This document shows positions 1 through 13,099 of a stretch of DNA of 64,000 nucleotides, piece by piece. The notes under the pieces are model-generated. The model was not told the DNA's origin. It was given only the letters and a program-made list of their open reading frames with translations, and made no database searches. Positions within the stretch are counted from its first letter, which is position 1, and each line of letters opens with the position of its first letter. This stretch comes from Apostichopus japonicus (lineage: Eukaryota; Echinodermata; Holothuroidea; Aspidochirotida; Stichopodidae): the NCBI RefSeq assembly GCF_037975245.1, contig NC_092567.1, positions 17,782,376 to 17,846,375 of the forward strand, in the 5' to 3' direction. The position numbers and the translations under genes were made by a program.

Positions 1-1280
1 AGGCGCATATATAAGCAATTTACAGAGATAACTAAGATCATTTTCCATTTCATGGCAACTCTCTTTTTAATAGCAGTATCATTAAAACATCTCTGATGAC
101 ACTAATTAACAAAGAATCAAAACCATTTTGTGTTTTGAGTTATTGTTTAAATGGAGGCATAACCCTGACGACACTAAACCTTCTTTTTTCTTCAGCTCAG
201 CGATAACTCTATGAGACTCTCTTCCAATTGTTAATTTTATTTTCTAATTCTAAAAGCTTCAGTAACAGTATCTATAGCATCCATTTTATCTACCGAAAGG
301 TCAAACCAGATATTAGGCATTGAAGTCAATGGTTTCGACCCGAAAGACGTAGACATTTCCAACTTCAGCGACTGGGAAATATTCCTTCAATTACAAACCT
401 ACTACTCCTTTGTTCATGATTGTAGATTGGAGCGCACTTGGAGGTATTTTACTCACATATTTTAATCCGGAACTTTGAACAAATGATGTTATAGCTTGAC
501 TTTCTTTGGTCACAGGGCTAAGGTATGTTTCCACTTCTTTTCTTCTCCACCAGTTCTTTGAATTTTTGCTTAAGAAAAAATTGAGAGAAGATTGTGATTT
601 AATAGTTGTTTGAAGAGTAAAACAAATCAGATAAACAATCACTCTAAAAGCTTGTTATTATCCCAAACAAAGAGGACATTTCCTATGCATTTCCATCATC
701 TGTTCTTGACAAAGTTACAAGAAGATGCAAAGCCAACCATCGTCTTAGGTTTAACGAGACTAAAAATGATCTTCAAACTTTTCGATTAGTTTCAGCAATT
801 TACAGTACTTTGCAACTGTGTCTCTTCTACAGTAAATTCATAGGTAAAAAACTATTACTGACTTAAACCTTGAAGAGTAAAATGATTGTTGCCATGGTTT
901 CCATTTTAAAGAATCTGAAGTTGACATTAAATAGAAAAGTTTACACATTCAATCTATCATAGCAACTTTTATCACCTAAGATTGAAGAATTAAAAAAAGA
1001 GATGTTTTCTGGAGAGAGAAAAAAGAAAAGAAAAAAGATCACTTACCTCCAAGAAGTGAAATGATAATGGTATAGCTTTGCTCGGATGAACTTTGGTGGA
1101 GACTTTGGGAATGGATTATGGTCGATAAGATCGAGAACTGCAACCAAATGGAAAAGATAATCAGATGAAAGCTTATTAAGGCACAACAAGAGTGTCAACA
1201 AGAAAGCAGACCAGCTGATGCAAAGTCTTCTGCAGGCAAGGCCAAATCAATATCAAACAAGTTTCGAGAGTGTGTAAAAG
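1..1280. other. Non-coding stretch at left end
   Basis: AT-rich sequence with no convincing reading frame, repeated at 34264-35530. The longest frames are short and are broken between the two copies. I see no gene here. Confidence 0.5.
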
Positions 1281-1286
1281 TAAGTT

Positions 1287-1326
1287 GGCCTGACGTTTCG
1301 ATCCTAGCAGGATCTTCTTCAGAGGC
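1287..1326 (-). ncRNA. Hammerhead-like ribozyme motif
   Basis: Read on the minus strand, the 40-nt segment has the parts of a type I hammerhead. Stem I is GCCU paired with AGGC. The core CUGAAGA fits CUGANGA. Stem II is GAUCC/GGAUC with loop UGCUA. GAAA follows, then a minimal stem III (AC with GU, no loop), and cleavage would fall after GUC. One extra A sits between the core and stem II. Hammerheads with very short stem III that work best as dimers are known from Penelope-like retroelements and retrozymes. I see no Penelope reverse transcriptase nearby. The assignment rests on motif and pairing only. Confidence 0.6.
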
Positions 1327-2990
1327 ATAATGACAAGTAACAGTAACAGAAGGGACAAAAACACACACAGAATACAGACAGGTTAATTGAGCATGGTGAA
1401 CACAAAGAGATAGATGTAAAGGGATTAGGGGGAAAATACAAGGGATGGAGAGAAGAAAGAAAGAAACCAACAGGGGAAGAGGAGAGGTGGGAGATAAACA
1501 GTGGAGAGACAAAAAGAGGATTAAGGGAAGGGGGAAAAGTTTGGAGAGTATCATGGCACACCTACAATGCCCAATTTGGGAAAGTAAAGATTACATAAGA
1601 TTACATCCTATGCAGCCTGGCTGCAGGATGCTGCAGCCCTCTCAGCAGCTCCCCATTCTTGATAAATTACCTAAGAGGGATTTGTATCTTCTTGAGGAGG
1701 AAATATATACACTTGTTTCTCGAATGCAGTGTTACAGGGGGAAAAGCTTTTAAAAGGCATACTCAAGCATGTGTTATTAGGAGATTCCTGCAAGGTGTGC
1801 AAAAGATGGTGAATTTCTCCCTTTCACGTACCCTGTACATAAACCGAATATGATATTTTATAGCCACTTGTTTGCACCTAGAAAGTAATGCCATTTTCAT
1901 CATTGGAAGCCAACAATACTATCACACTTTTTCTCATTTCTACATAATTGTTAAAGCTTCAATTATATATTGTTATTAAGTTTCAAAGCTATTTGCTAGC
2001 AGATTGGAATAAAAACTTCTCAATCATCGGAACAGGTTTTGAGGGAAATTCACAGAAAGTCCTCGTGGGAATGCACCGTGTAAAAATTTAATAATAGAAA
2101 CAAAAACAGAAAATACAGAAACAGTGGAGAGGTGTGAAACAAAATATAAATGTAATGAGTACAGCAGTGTTTGACTTTTCTTTTCATTTTGAATTGCCCA
2201 TTTGTATCAGGAGAACTCTGTTGTTTGCTTTATATGGACAATCTTCTATCTTGGAATAGGTAACTACAAATTACCGGAGGTTCCAAGGCGTGGGTATCAA
2301 AGAACCTACGCAGGCATGAATTTCTTAGTCTAGAGCCAGAGTGTAAATGTCTCTTGTATTTTCAATCAGGTCAGAGTTACAATACAACGGAAAGTGTATT
2401 GATTAGAATAGTATGTATAGCACTTTCTATTACGTAATTAGCTTGGCACAGATATATTTCAAGGTACACTATATGTTCTTGAATATATAACAGGCAACAC
2501 CAGGAAATCGTCCCTTTTTTAGCAAACATGGTTTGTTGGAAATTCAGCAAGAGTTTCGACCTCGTTCATAGCTATTAGAGAGTTATATTGAACAAACTCT
2601 GAGATACTTTTTTTTACACTTGTCCTGAGTAGCTTCAGTGAAGAGTATCTGATACCCAGACAGATATCACTGGAAAGTAAAGATCACGAAGAAACCGAAT
2701 ACTAGAATAGAGGTCGTTCCCGAAACCACAATTCTATAGTGAGACAGATAAACAGGGTATGCAGACCTACAAGAGGCTCTTCAACAAAATATAGGTTCGT
2801 TAAAGGTTGTACATGAAGAAATGAAGGTTTTTAAAGGCTTCAAACATGAAAATAATGGTTTTAAAAGTCAAAAAGGAAGTTAATTTGTAACATACTCACC
2901 ATCTATGCCTATTTTTACATCATCTGTGGCCCTTATTTCAAATACCTGACTTACATTAACTGTTATTTGTGAGTCTGTTTTGTATCACTG
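1327..2990. other. Non-coding, purine-rich block then AT-rich sequence
   Basis: Positions about 1440-1545 are almost pure purine on the plus strand (GAGAGAAGAAAG-type runs), followed by AT-rich sequence. The same block occurs at 35690-35800. Open frames here reflect the purine bias and differ between copies, so I call no gene. Confidence 0.5.
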
Positions 2991-2997
2991 CATTGAT

Positions 2998-3700
2998 CAT
3001 GCCCGGCTGTCCACAAAACCTAAATGGACAATGGTTAGCAAGACTAAATACAATATTCCTTCTCTAAACTAAATCGTATAAAAAAAAATTTCTAAATATA
3101 AAACTATAGGTTCTAAAAAGTATTTTTTTAAATAAAGAGCCATGTTTTAAATATAGGTTTTCAAATGAATCATGCATGGCTGTCCACAAAAACATGGCCA
3201 ATGGTTAGCATGACTGAATACAATATTTCTACTCTAAACTAAATCGTTAAAAAATTAATATAAAACTAAAGGTTTTAAAGAATGTTTTGAAAAATAAAGA
3301 GCCATGTTTTAAGTAAAGGTTTTAAATGAATCATGTATGGCTGTCCACAAAAAAACTTAATTGCCAATGGTTAGCATGACTGAATACAATATTCCTACTC
3401 TAAACTAAATCGATAAAAAAATATTTAACTTAATATAAAAATAAAGGTTTTAAAGAGTGTTTTTGAAAAATAAAGAGCCGTGTTTTAAATAAAGGTTTCT
3501 AAATGAATCATGCATGGCTGTCCACAAAAACTTAATGGCCAATGGTTAGCATGACTGAATACAATATTCCTACCCTAAACTAAATCTTTAAATATTTTTT
3601 TTTATCTTAAAATAAAAAATAAAGGTTTTTAAAGGCGTTAAAGAGTATTTCGAAAAATAAAGAGGCAGTTTTTTTTTAAATAAAGTTTTTATTAAAGGTT
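2998..3700. repeat. Tandem repeat, unit about 161-177 bp, four copies
   Basis: The phrase GGCTGTCCACAAAA recurs in units starting near 2998, 3171, 3332 and 3509. Each unit continues with an ATGGTTAGCATGACTGAATAC-like stretch, a CTCTAAACTAAATCG stretch and an AATAAAGAGCC stretch. The array is missing from copy 2, where sequence like 2.6 kb joins sequence like 3.6 kb near 36880. Confidence 0.85.
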
Positions 3701-6700
3701 TTGCTGGGAGGTCTAGGTTTTGGAAAAATAAGATGAGGGGATGGGGAGGCAAGCCCAAAGAAGATGCTTCCTTTTAGCAAACTGTAATATTTTAAAATAA
3801 CAAAATCAGTACTAAAGTGAATCATTTACCTTCCTCTTGATTGGTTAATATGCGATAGATTAGCCTGATGAACCAAGGATTTTGTCGGGCCGAGCCGAGA
3901 GCCGCGAACCACATCTGCCAATCGAGACTTGGTTGATGAGGAGCTGAAGTTATAAATTTTAATTTACGAATTTTACGAATGATTTCATAAAAGATTATCT
4001 CTTTCGACAATTTAAACATGGGAACATGATAGATCAAACTCTTCAGGAACAGCATTGTGGTAATTTATTATAAAAAGTCTCGAAGTGTATTTTTACACTA
4101 TTGTATACACCTTAAATGACTATTACTTGAAATAAATTTCGGTTGGTCAAACTATTCAAGATATCTGGTTCAATCCAAACCAAATGAACAAGATTCGGAT
4201 GTTACTATTAATATACAGTGTTTATGCCTAGATGTCTCAAAAGGAAGAAAATGAGCAACAATAAGTCAGAAACATATTTGGTGGCTGGGATATGGTGGCA
4301 CCTAGGTCTGACAACATCAAATTCAGCATCTTCTCAACAGGTATTTATTTTAATGTACTTTGGGTGGTACTTTTTCTCATGTATGCAGACTAAATAATTT
4401 TTTTTAATCTATGCATATTTTGAAAGACCTATTTTCCTCCTTTCGGGACATCGGGGAACACATCAGATCAGTATCAGAAAAATCTGAGATGGTCGTCTGG
4501 CATTCCTCTTTGACCAACCTGTCACAATATTTTCACAAAATGAGATGAAATGTACTAAAGGCAATATTCCATTGAAGTCCCAAATTAATGAATAACTAAA
4601 ATAACATCAGAGGTCCTGTCCTCAAACCAAACAGGAAAGCAATTTTGTTGTGATTCTGAATACTTAACAACAACTGCAGGAACAGCAGAGATGTCACCTG
4701 GCTTGTATTTAAATTCATATGGCTGAAATTATACCAAAAATGACCAAAGGAAAAATGATTTACAAAAACAAATACTTTAATAGCCATGGGCGTCTGTCAT
4801 CTCTGAAAGGCTGAATGTTAATCTCCAACCGTTCTGATATGCCGGTTCATGGAGCTAAGTTGAACATTCGACACTGTAATGGTATATGTGTGTGGAGCAG
4901 AGTCACTATATTAAATATGAACCATAAATACCATATATTAAAGTGCTGTTATCACGAAATAAAACATGCTCAAGAGCACTGTACAAAAGAACCAATACCT
5001 GGAATATAAAATTACCAACGTAAGAAAACCTAAAAGTAATAACAACAGCAATAAAAGTAAAGAAATGATATAAGACAGGGTTATAAACCACAATAAAGAA
5101 TATAAAAATAAAAATATACATAAAAATGGGCACAGTAATGTGGATAAAACAGCGAATAAGATTAATGCCCATACTCAAGCCTAAAAAGATAAGTTTTAAA
5201 ATGCTTCTTAAAAGTGTCAATAGTGATTATAGAGAAACACTGTGATTTGACAGTACCTTCCAGTGATTTCAGGACTCAGCTTAGGAAGGACTTACCATCC
5301 TCTGTCGGGGAAAAGGTGAATCAAATTTACACTGGGATTAAACCGTGTGATTTTGATTTTATTTTATTCAGCAAATTATAATATATTACAATATAAATTT
5401 CGCACGTACGCGATACCTTAACATAAAATAAAATGATAAATCGATGAGATTCAAAACATACTAGTTGGACTTTGAACGCAAATAGGATTTCACGTCCTTT
5501 CTACTGGTATAGCAAAGCAACCTTGTTAACTATTAGCCGAAGTGCACCATATTTCACTTATATAGAATATATAGGCCTATATACAAACATAAATATAAAC
5601 GCAATTGGTGTGCTAACGAGTGTTCTGGATGTATATAGATAACAATATTCCAAAGTAAAAGAAATAAATTCATCTACGTATAAAAAGGTATTATGTGACC
5701 TGCACCAGCGATTTTTTCTTTGTGTGTGCAGTATAGGCCCATTAAATACTGCCATTTTATCATTTATATTTCATTTTTATGGCATGACAACGTGCAGGGT
5801 GGCAAGCAATCTTCATGTTAAGCTTTTAATATACGACTAACAGTGGATAAATTCGCAACGATAGAACCGAACTGTGAGACTTATATGTTAAAGCATGAAC
5901 CTATTCTGAAATAGCGCCATGGTTGATGTAGCATTACAAACTTTTACCATATATGTCATGGTATACCGATATATAATCAAATGGTCTGTCTCGGAGTTCT
6001 AAACTTAACTACTGTTGTAAACCTATACCGGCAGTTTCAAAGTTTAATAATTTGCAGATAATTGTGATGGCAGGTTTAATATTACTGTCTCTATTGTTAT
6101 GTTTAGAATGAACTTACCCTTAAATATATGATTAGTTTAATTTTTTTAATTCTAACAAGACGAACTACATTTCCATGTAAAATATACTTAACCTGGCCTT
6201 TTGCAAACGCACTGTGGATTCTCGAAAAACCGACGATTGAATTGCTGGAAAGTGATGCATGGTGTCATATTGTAAACCGCAGTGAATATTTTCCCAGTGT
6301 TGATTTGCCCTGAAGTACAGGGAATATGCAGAACCCCGTTCACCTATACGGAGTTTATTCATTCTTGCATTTATTTCTCATTTTTAACATAGAGTGGTTT
6401 TCTTTCATGAAAAGAACACTTTGATTTTATGAACAGGATACGATGTTCATGCTTTTTCACAACAAATAAATGTCAGGGTCGCTTGTTAAGTTTGTTTTCC
6501 AAAATAGTGGGGGCTATAGTTTACACTTCCCCGCCCCTTAATCCCCTTTCACACCCCTTCCTCCCCTCCCAATGCTTGTCCGTATTTAACTTCCTGATCC
6601 GTGACATGGAGTTCACAAGCAATTAGTTGAACCTCTGCCAAACATTTACGTATACAATAACTTTGTAAACATGTAAGGATAACGAAACTAACAGCTTCAT
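3701..6700. other. Non-coding stretch upstream of the membrane-protein gene
   Basis: Sequence with a close copy at 36900-39980. Short frames are present on both strands but show no domain, splice context or coding bias. I see no gene; it may hold distal regulation of the 6817 gene. Confidence 0.45.
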
Positions 6701-6705
6701 ACAAC

Positions 6706-6729
6706 CATGGAGCTGTTTATAGCTCCATG
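6706..6729. promoter_or_regulatory. Perfect 9-bp inverted repeat upstream of the promoter
   Basis: CATGGAGCT and AGCTCCATG flank a 6-bp spacer, about 19 bp before the CRE. The same palindrome is present unchanged in copy 2 at 39984-40007. Its conserved place just upstream of the core promoter suggests a protein-binding site; the binding factor is unknown. Confidence 0.45.
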
Positions 6730-6747
6730 ATACAACTGAAAAGACTA

Positions 6748-6773
6748 TGACGTCACACAGTGATCCTATAAAA
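6748..6773 (+). promoter_or_regulatory. CRE plus TATA core promoter
   Basis: A perfect cAMP-response element, TGACGTCA (6748-6755), lies 11 bp before TATAAAA (6767-6773). A start site about 30 bp downstream (near 6797) would put the first ATG of the spliced gene at position +20. The arrangement is identical in copy 2. CRE sites are bound by CREB/ATF bZIP proteins, so regulated expression is plausible. There is no direct evidence of transcription. Confidence 0.6.
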
Positions 6774-6816
6774 CAGAGGCCTTACTTTTGAGCATGACAT
6801 TCAGACATAACTTCTA

Positions 6817-9800
6817 ATGAAATCAACGAAGCGTTACAAAGGTGAATTCTCAGAAAAGCAGGATACGTTCTGCTACAAGCTCAACATGTACACAGGTTCG
6901 TTAATTTTTATTTATTTGAATTACAATAAACAGTTTATTTATTTAGTATCGAATTAATATAAATTATATCAGGTTCTCAGAGGATATCTAAGTTTCTTAT
7001 GTCAACTACAAGTTATACTCAAGTACGTGCTAGTCAAATGTGAGAAGGCCCGGAATCAATCTTAATTGCCATATCGGGTGACTTGTTACCTCCAAAATAT
7101 ATATTCTACATTATGTATATCGAAAATCTTAGCTACATATTTGAAACCAATTTACTTTCTACTACGTTTTATAATCAGGTCGAATTAATTAAAGCTTATA
7201 TTTTGTGTAGGATGCCTGGGATAGTGTTTAATTTAATGTGAATATTCACATATGCTTGTTGGACCTATTCTGCCAGATAGGCTGATTTTACAGATTAGTC
7301 AAGTCCCAATATAGAGACCCTAATATCTACTGAACCCCAAGTTTTACGTACCTCTCTGAGCACCATCCCACAAGCTATATACCCAATTATGCTTTTCGGG
7401 TTGTACATGCAACAAACTTGATTAGGCGGGGCATATGTATCTTGGGGTTCAAGGGGATTGTAGTGTGATATTGCTTGTACATTTCCTTGCTTCCATCAAA
7501 TAGGATGCATCAGTTAATTGTAGCAAATTTTAAAATGTAAACTTTATAACAAAAACATGATTGATTCGCATCTAGCCATCCCATAATGGTCCAGCCACGT
7601 ATCTAAATCAGCCAGGGAAATTTGAATTACACCTACCGCAACCTCCCCCTCCCCACCCCCCCCCCCCATCACACACACACCCTTGAAGTCATGTGCACCT
7701 CACTGCTCGGAACCACCGTGGCACCAGCGAGTCGGTAAAGACCTATCCACTCGATAATTTCAATTCAAATCACTTCAACTTTCTTTCAACCAACACTGTT
7801 CAAAGAATTTACAATGATCTGTTTAGACAAGAGACTTAAAACAAAATAAATGTTTGAAGGGATTAAACAAGGAAGCTACTAAAAGCTTGTGGGATAACAA
7901 ATATTATCGTTCCCTAACCTCATTTGTTAGACTTTTCAGCTTAATGCGTTCTTTGTTTCCTGTCTAGAATTGAACAAACTCAATGCCACAGCTGCAGAAA
8001 CTGTTTGGACTTTGTCTTCTACAGGTAATGTACCGTTTTATAAATCATTTAAATCGTAAATATAATGCACGAAAATTCCCAGTATGAAATCCTTGTACGG
8101 CGACTTATCAATGAGGTCTCAAATCAGAATGAAAGTAAGCAGTAGAAGGATCAGATAAAACAGTCCAATATTATCTAACCTAACATTAATCTAGTCAAGT
8201 AGAGAAACCAGTTGTAAACAACATAAAACAGTACTAGAAATAGACATGTTGATATACATTGAACTATGCATGCATATCATGACCGCGGGCAGCCGTATTG
8301 TGAACTTAAGAAATGGGACAACATCTGTATCTTAAAGACCCTGGTATCCAACGTTCTTTGCTTGGTGACCGGTACTGTGATCATCTTGGCGACCCTCCGG
8401 TGGCGGATGCTATACCCTGGGAATTTACGGGGAGGGGAGGGGTATGCCCCTGCCTTGTGAGAAATATTTTAATAGGACTAAGAACGTTGAGGTGCAGAAT
8501 TGAATTTGGGACATTGGTTGCTATCGGCTCATGAACCAATCGGCGGCGTTTGTGTCTTGAAAAATGACTCATATGTTGCCTCGGACGACAATAGTACCCT
8601 TCGTGGTTAAACTGATATTATTATTATCATTATTATTGTAACGTATGGTAATCAATACAAGTTTCGGTGACATATCCTTGTGAGGGTACCGTCACCCCTA
8701 GATAAGATTACCTTCATGATCAGATTTCCAAGAAAAAATTGTTTGTTTAGAACAGTACTTAAGTCTTATGTATAGAGGAACGACATTGAAAACCAATGTA
8801 GCCTATACTGCCTGTTTACAAACGATTCTGAAGTGTATACTTTATAAATTAAGGAGACAAGGGGACAAACAAGAACATCAAAATATGACCCTACCCCACC
8901 CCCTCCTCAAAAAGCATATGTTATGCTTAGGGTTCCTCTAAGGGAGGATTTTAGGCGAAGTCATAATGTTGATAAGTATAGTCAATGAGAAAGCAAATAT
9001 TTGAGTGCTGGTAAGGTATCTAAAGATTTCGGTTTTCAAGATGTTTACCATTAAAACAAGATCATTTTTCTGGGATGTTCCTTTAAGGTTTAAGTGCTGA
9101 TAAAGTCGGCTCTTCGGTATACGCCATAATGTTAATCCTTTATTTTTATAAATCGTAATAACTTGACCGAAAAAAATGTATTTCAATGTATTTCAATCTA
9201 TAAAGACATTCAACATCAATTAATTCATTGATACCCCATGCATTGATTCCCTTGCGTTATCACAATGATAGAAAAAGATTATGGCAAATGTCTCTGAATT
9301 TTTCGGGCACCTACTGAAAGGAAAATAAATTGCAATGTGTTTTTCAATGGTTAAACCGATATTATTAATATCATTATTATTGTAACGACTACCCCAATAA
9401 TTCTAACCAATATGGAAAGGTAATAACACAGCAAATGGTTGTATGTTATTGGCATGCGATGTAATAACCGATGCATGCCTATATGATATGCACATTAACA
9501 TGTTGAACGCGCACACAAATTTTGGTTATATTTTTCGGGCAAGTCGTTACAGCTCCCCCCCCCCAATCAAATTGGGCTCCTACGCCTATGTCCCTAACCC
9601 CAGGGTGCTCTAAAGTGCGGAGTTAGAAACAAAAATCATAATTTGCACAATCGTTCTATTGAATTATTACGGTCACTTTCTCGAATGTTATTTAAAAAAA
9701 TGTGACATGCAGCCTTTACATAATAACCTTCATGTTTTCGTTCAAACAGGTGACCCGGGCGGTTCAGATGCTCCGTTTGATGTCATAGGCATTATAATCA

Positions 9801-9934
9801 TCATAGTAATTGTCCTATGTTGTTGTGGCTGTTGCTGTGCTGCCTCTGACGACGATCATGATTCCGGAAGATCCTCTCGCCGGACTCAGAGTGCGATAGT
9901 CATCACCGAAGTTACGGCATTGGTGATTGAATAA
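6817..9934 (+). CDS. Small one-pass membrane protein, three exons (copy 1)
   Basis: Exons 6817-6895, 7968-8024 and 9750-9934 join in frame, and both introns have GT..AG borders in phase 1. The first donor (GTTCGT) is weak. The spliced product is 106 residues from the ATG at 6817, or 83 from the in-frame ATG at 6886. Using the longer numbering, a short outer part with an N-A-T glycosylation site (N32) is followed by a membrane helix at about 57-77, rich in Ile/Val. The helix runs into a CCCGCCC cluster, a likely palmitoylation site. The tail is acidic, then basic, and ends in LVIE. No family is recognised. The second ATG may be the real start, because copy 2 has a stop after the first one. Between copies the shared 83 residues differ only at I58 (Leu in copy 2). 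It lies directly behind a CRE/TATA promoter. Confidence 0.6.
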
Positions 9935-11539
9935 TAACCCAAGTTGTATTACGTTGTATCTTAAGATGCATTTTCCCATGGGGTGCAGCCGGGAAACATG
10001 CCATCCCAGTTTTGTGAAGTAACCTTAAGTGCCCTTTTAATTGATCAAAAGTTCCCCTCCCCCTTCTTGGTAACAAAAAGTATTATTTGTCTAGTTGATA
10101 TCGTAAAAGTGCTGTTGTTTAAGTGGTGACAGAAAAAAGGGAAGTAAAAGCATGTAGCTTTTGTTGAAAATCATTCAAATGCTGAAATTTGTGATACGTG
10201 CTGCCGAGAGGATCCGTTTTATTCGAATTGTTCTAAAGTAACTTTGTTGGTTTGTTTAATTACCCCTCACATCAAAGCCACATATGTCGCTGCCTCTCGG
10301 ATGTTGTGCCCCGTTAGATTAAACACTCTTCCACAGCCCGTGTCTTGTTGTGGCCATTTATAGTTGATGTATAGCGTAACCATCTATTTCGTTAGCCTTC
10401 AAGTTGGTCTTTTCGTGTCAATTTGAGCAAAGCTATGTATTACTAATCACATAGTAAGATGCCTAAGTAAACGAGGTTGTACTTACATTCATTTGATTAC
10501 CTGCATTAAGTGAGTTGCGGGGGCGGCGCTGAGGACGAGGCAAAGGGAGGGGTTGTGGATGACGGGGTAGGATGCAGAAGTTCCCCTCCGTTTGAAAAAA
10601 ACCTCACCTTACAGAAATGATAGGCCTACCATCAAAGGTCTGGGACTGAAGTGGGCGATCCTGGATTGAAGTAGTGGGGTTTTTTCCACACTTAGTGGGA
10701 TGCTAATTTACCTTACTTCATATGTATGTTTGAGGAGATAAGCGGTTTAATTTTGAACGTATTACTTATTAAATTATCATTGAAATACTTGAAAACATCG
10801 ATATTTACGTCGTTTAGCCTAATAGTATGGGATTGATTATTTTAGAGGGTAGTACTGGCTTGATATGTTTTTGGTAAGTAAATTCAACTGTTTCAGGGAT
10901 ATGAAGAGACTAAACAAATACCGATATTATTCATGTGTAGCCTACTTACTCCTCAAACTTACTATGTTGAACTTTATATCAAGTTTCGAACTTCATAAAA
11001 CGTGGAGAGTATTGTGGAGAGAATACGTTGCTTAAAACTGCAATTTTGCGATTACCTTTGCTGTAGAGTTCAAAGGGACCGGATACAAAGTTTGAGAAAT
11101 GTACTGCTAAATTTTTAGAATGTTCTAAATGATAGCCACTACAATATGTTAACCACAGGAATGTAGCATCTGGCAACTATCACATTGTACAAGGTCAAGC
11201 AAGAGTGCAATTTGTGCTCGAGTAAAATTTCTAAGTACACCTAATTAGCTCTATAAATATATATTAGGAATTTTTCTCTTTAAATCATTGTGATTAAATG
11301 GCAGAAATAAACGAAACGAATTGTCCAGTTGCTCTTTGAAGTTTGTGCCAACGTCGGGGAAAAAAATCCTGTGACCCACTGCAGCAACAGAGTGCTTTGT
11401 TCTATCATTTGCTTCCCGAGAGGAAGAAGTTACATTGCCAACACAGGAAGCTAACGTACTCGACAACTTCATAACACAAGGCATTTCGCTGATAATCTAT
11501 CCACTGATTGCCACGGGACATTAAATTGATGGCGTGAAA
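9935..11539. other. Non-coding stretch after the membrane-protein gene
   Basis: Probably 3' untranslated and intergenic sequence. A frame at 10899-11036 preceded by an AG acceptor is open further in copy 2 than in copy 1, where one extra base breaks it, so it is not called. No clear polyA signal was found close to the stop. Confidence 0.4.
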
Positions 11540-12490
11540 TAAACGTAAATGAATTGTTAATGTGACCTGCATTGTTACTACAAACATTACTGCAGATAAA
11601 AGTAGCAGCATTTTCCCTTGTATTTTTACTGTGACTGCTTTGTTACTGCAAACGTTAATACAGAACAACTTATCTGCAGTGTAACTGCATTATTACTGTA
11701 ACGGCATTGTACTACACACATTACTGTAGATCAGCCGATTGAAATATTATTGTAATGGTATTGTTACCAAAAACATAACTGCAGATAAACGTTACTGCAT
11801 TATCCCTGTATTTGGATGTAAATGTATTGTCACTGTAACGGCTTTGCGACTACAAATATTACTGCAGATATATAACTGCATTCTGACTGTATTGACTGTA
11901 ACTGCATTGTTACTGCAAACATTACTGCAGATAAACGTTACTGCATTCTCACGGTATTTGACTGTAACTGCATTATTACTGTAACGGCATTGTACTACAC
12001 ACATTACTGTATATCAGCCGACTGCAAAATTATTGCAATGGTATTGTTACCATAAACATAACTGCAGATAAACGTTACTGCATTATCCCGGTATTTGACT
12101 GTAACGGCATTGTTACTACAAATATGACTGCAGATCAACTTAACTGCATTTTTACTGCAATGTTACTGTAACGGCATTGTTACTACAAACATTACTTATA
12201 GTAAACGTAACAGCATTCTCCCTGTATTTTTGTCTGTGATTGCTTTGTTACTGCAAACATTGCTGTAGATCAACTTAACTGCATTGTTTTACTGTTACGG
12301 CATTGCTACTGCAAACATTACTGCAGATAAACGTAACTGCAATCTCTCTGTATTTTTACTGTGACTGCCTTGTTACTGCAATTTTACTTCATTGTTACTG
12401 CAACTTTACTGTAATTGCATTGTTACATCAACGTTACTTTAGATACGCGTAAATGCATTGTTACTGTATCGTTACTGCATTGTTTGGTGC
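11540..12490. repeat. TTACTGCA-type degenerate satellite (copy 1)
   Basis: The array is built from recurring phrases such as ATTACTGCAGATAAACGT, ACTGCATTGTTACTG and TGTAACGGCATTG. Composite units are irregular, roughly 60-110 bp. All frames across it are repeat artefacts. It matches 44820-46290 in copy 2. Confidence 0.85.
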
Positions 12491-13099
12491 ATTTTCGGGA
12501 ATATTTAGATTGACAACGGGGGATGTACATCCCACATGCACCCTCCCCCTTAACTTTGCTATATTTGCGTTAGGGTGGGACTGATGATTGGTTGTAGACA
12601 AGGGCATAGCCAACCTGAGTGGTGTGAGGGACAAAGACAACCCCCCCCCCCGCTTGTATTCTGACATATAACTTTCTATGACACTATATATGCTCTACCC
12701 TCCAATTCCAGCTCGAATTCTTGGGGACCGGGGCACACAATTTGCTGACCTATGCTCTGGGGAAAGGCCTTTGAGGAAAATTGTTTCGGTAATGACCCTG
12801 ATGCAAAAAAATGCTATAACTTCCATCATTACAACTACATTTGTGTATATGAATTTGCGTGGGTGTGTTACAGAAGCCATTTGGAAGTAAATGTTGCGAA
12901 GGGAGGGGAAATGGCCTGTGTTCCCATTCTCCCTCTGGTGACGGCCCTGTAAATAATTAAATGTATCAATCATTTTCTAAATAGTGCGTGTTGATAGGTA
13001 AATGCAGGTATATCATATCTCTACACATTGACCCATGCAAATGGAATAGCTGCGTTTTACTGAAAACGACAACCAGGTTACATACGACGTACGAAATTT
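12491..13099. other. Non-coding stretch with a poly-C run
   Basis: This follows the satellite and includes a C run near 12640. Short open frames are not shared with the matching part of copy 2 (46290-46700). I see no gene. Confidence 0.4.

Noticed and set aside
1445-1753. 102-codon frame in the purine-rich block
   Set aside because: It is driven by GA-rich sequence. The copy-2 frame (35692-35910) is different and shorter.
8266-8534. Two overlapping plus-strand frames of 64 and 73 codons, nearly identical in copy 2 (41535-41830)
   Set aside because: They lie inside the second intron of the membrane-protein gene. One ends differently in copy 2 because of a 1-bp change, and there is no domain or splice support. 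High identity alone is expected in a recent duplication.
10899-11036. Frame starting at GGATATGAAGAG after an acceptor
   Set aside because: A 1-bp difference between copies breaks it and no donor or partner exon was found.
11739-12004. Frames on both strands rich in Thr/Val/Leu
   Set aside because: They are artefacts of the TTACTGCA satellite.
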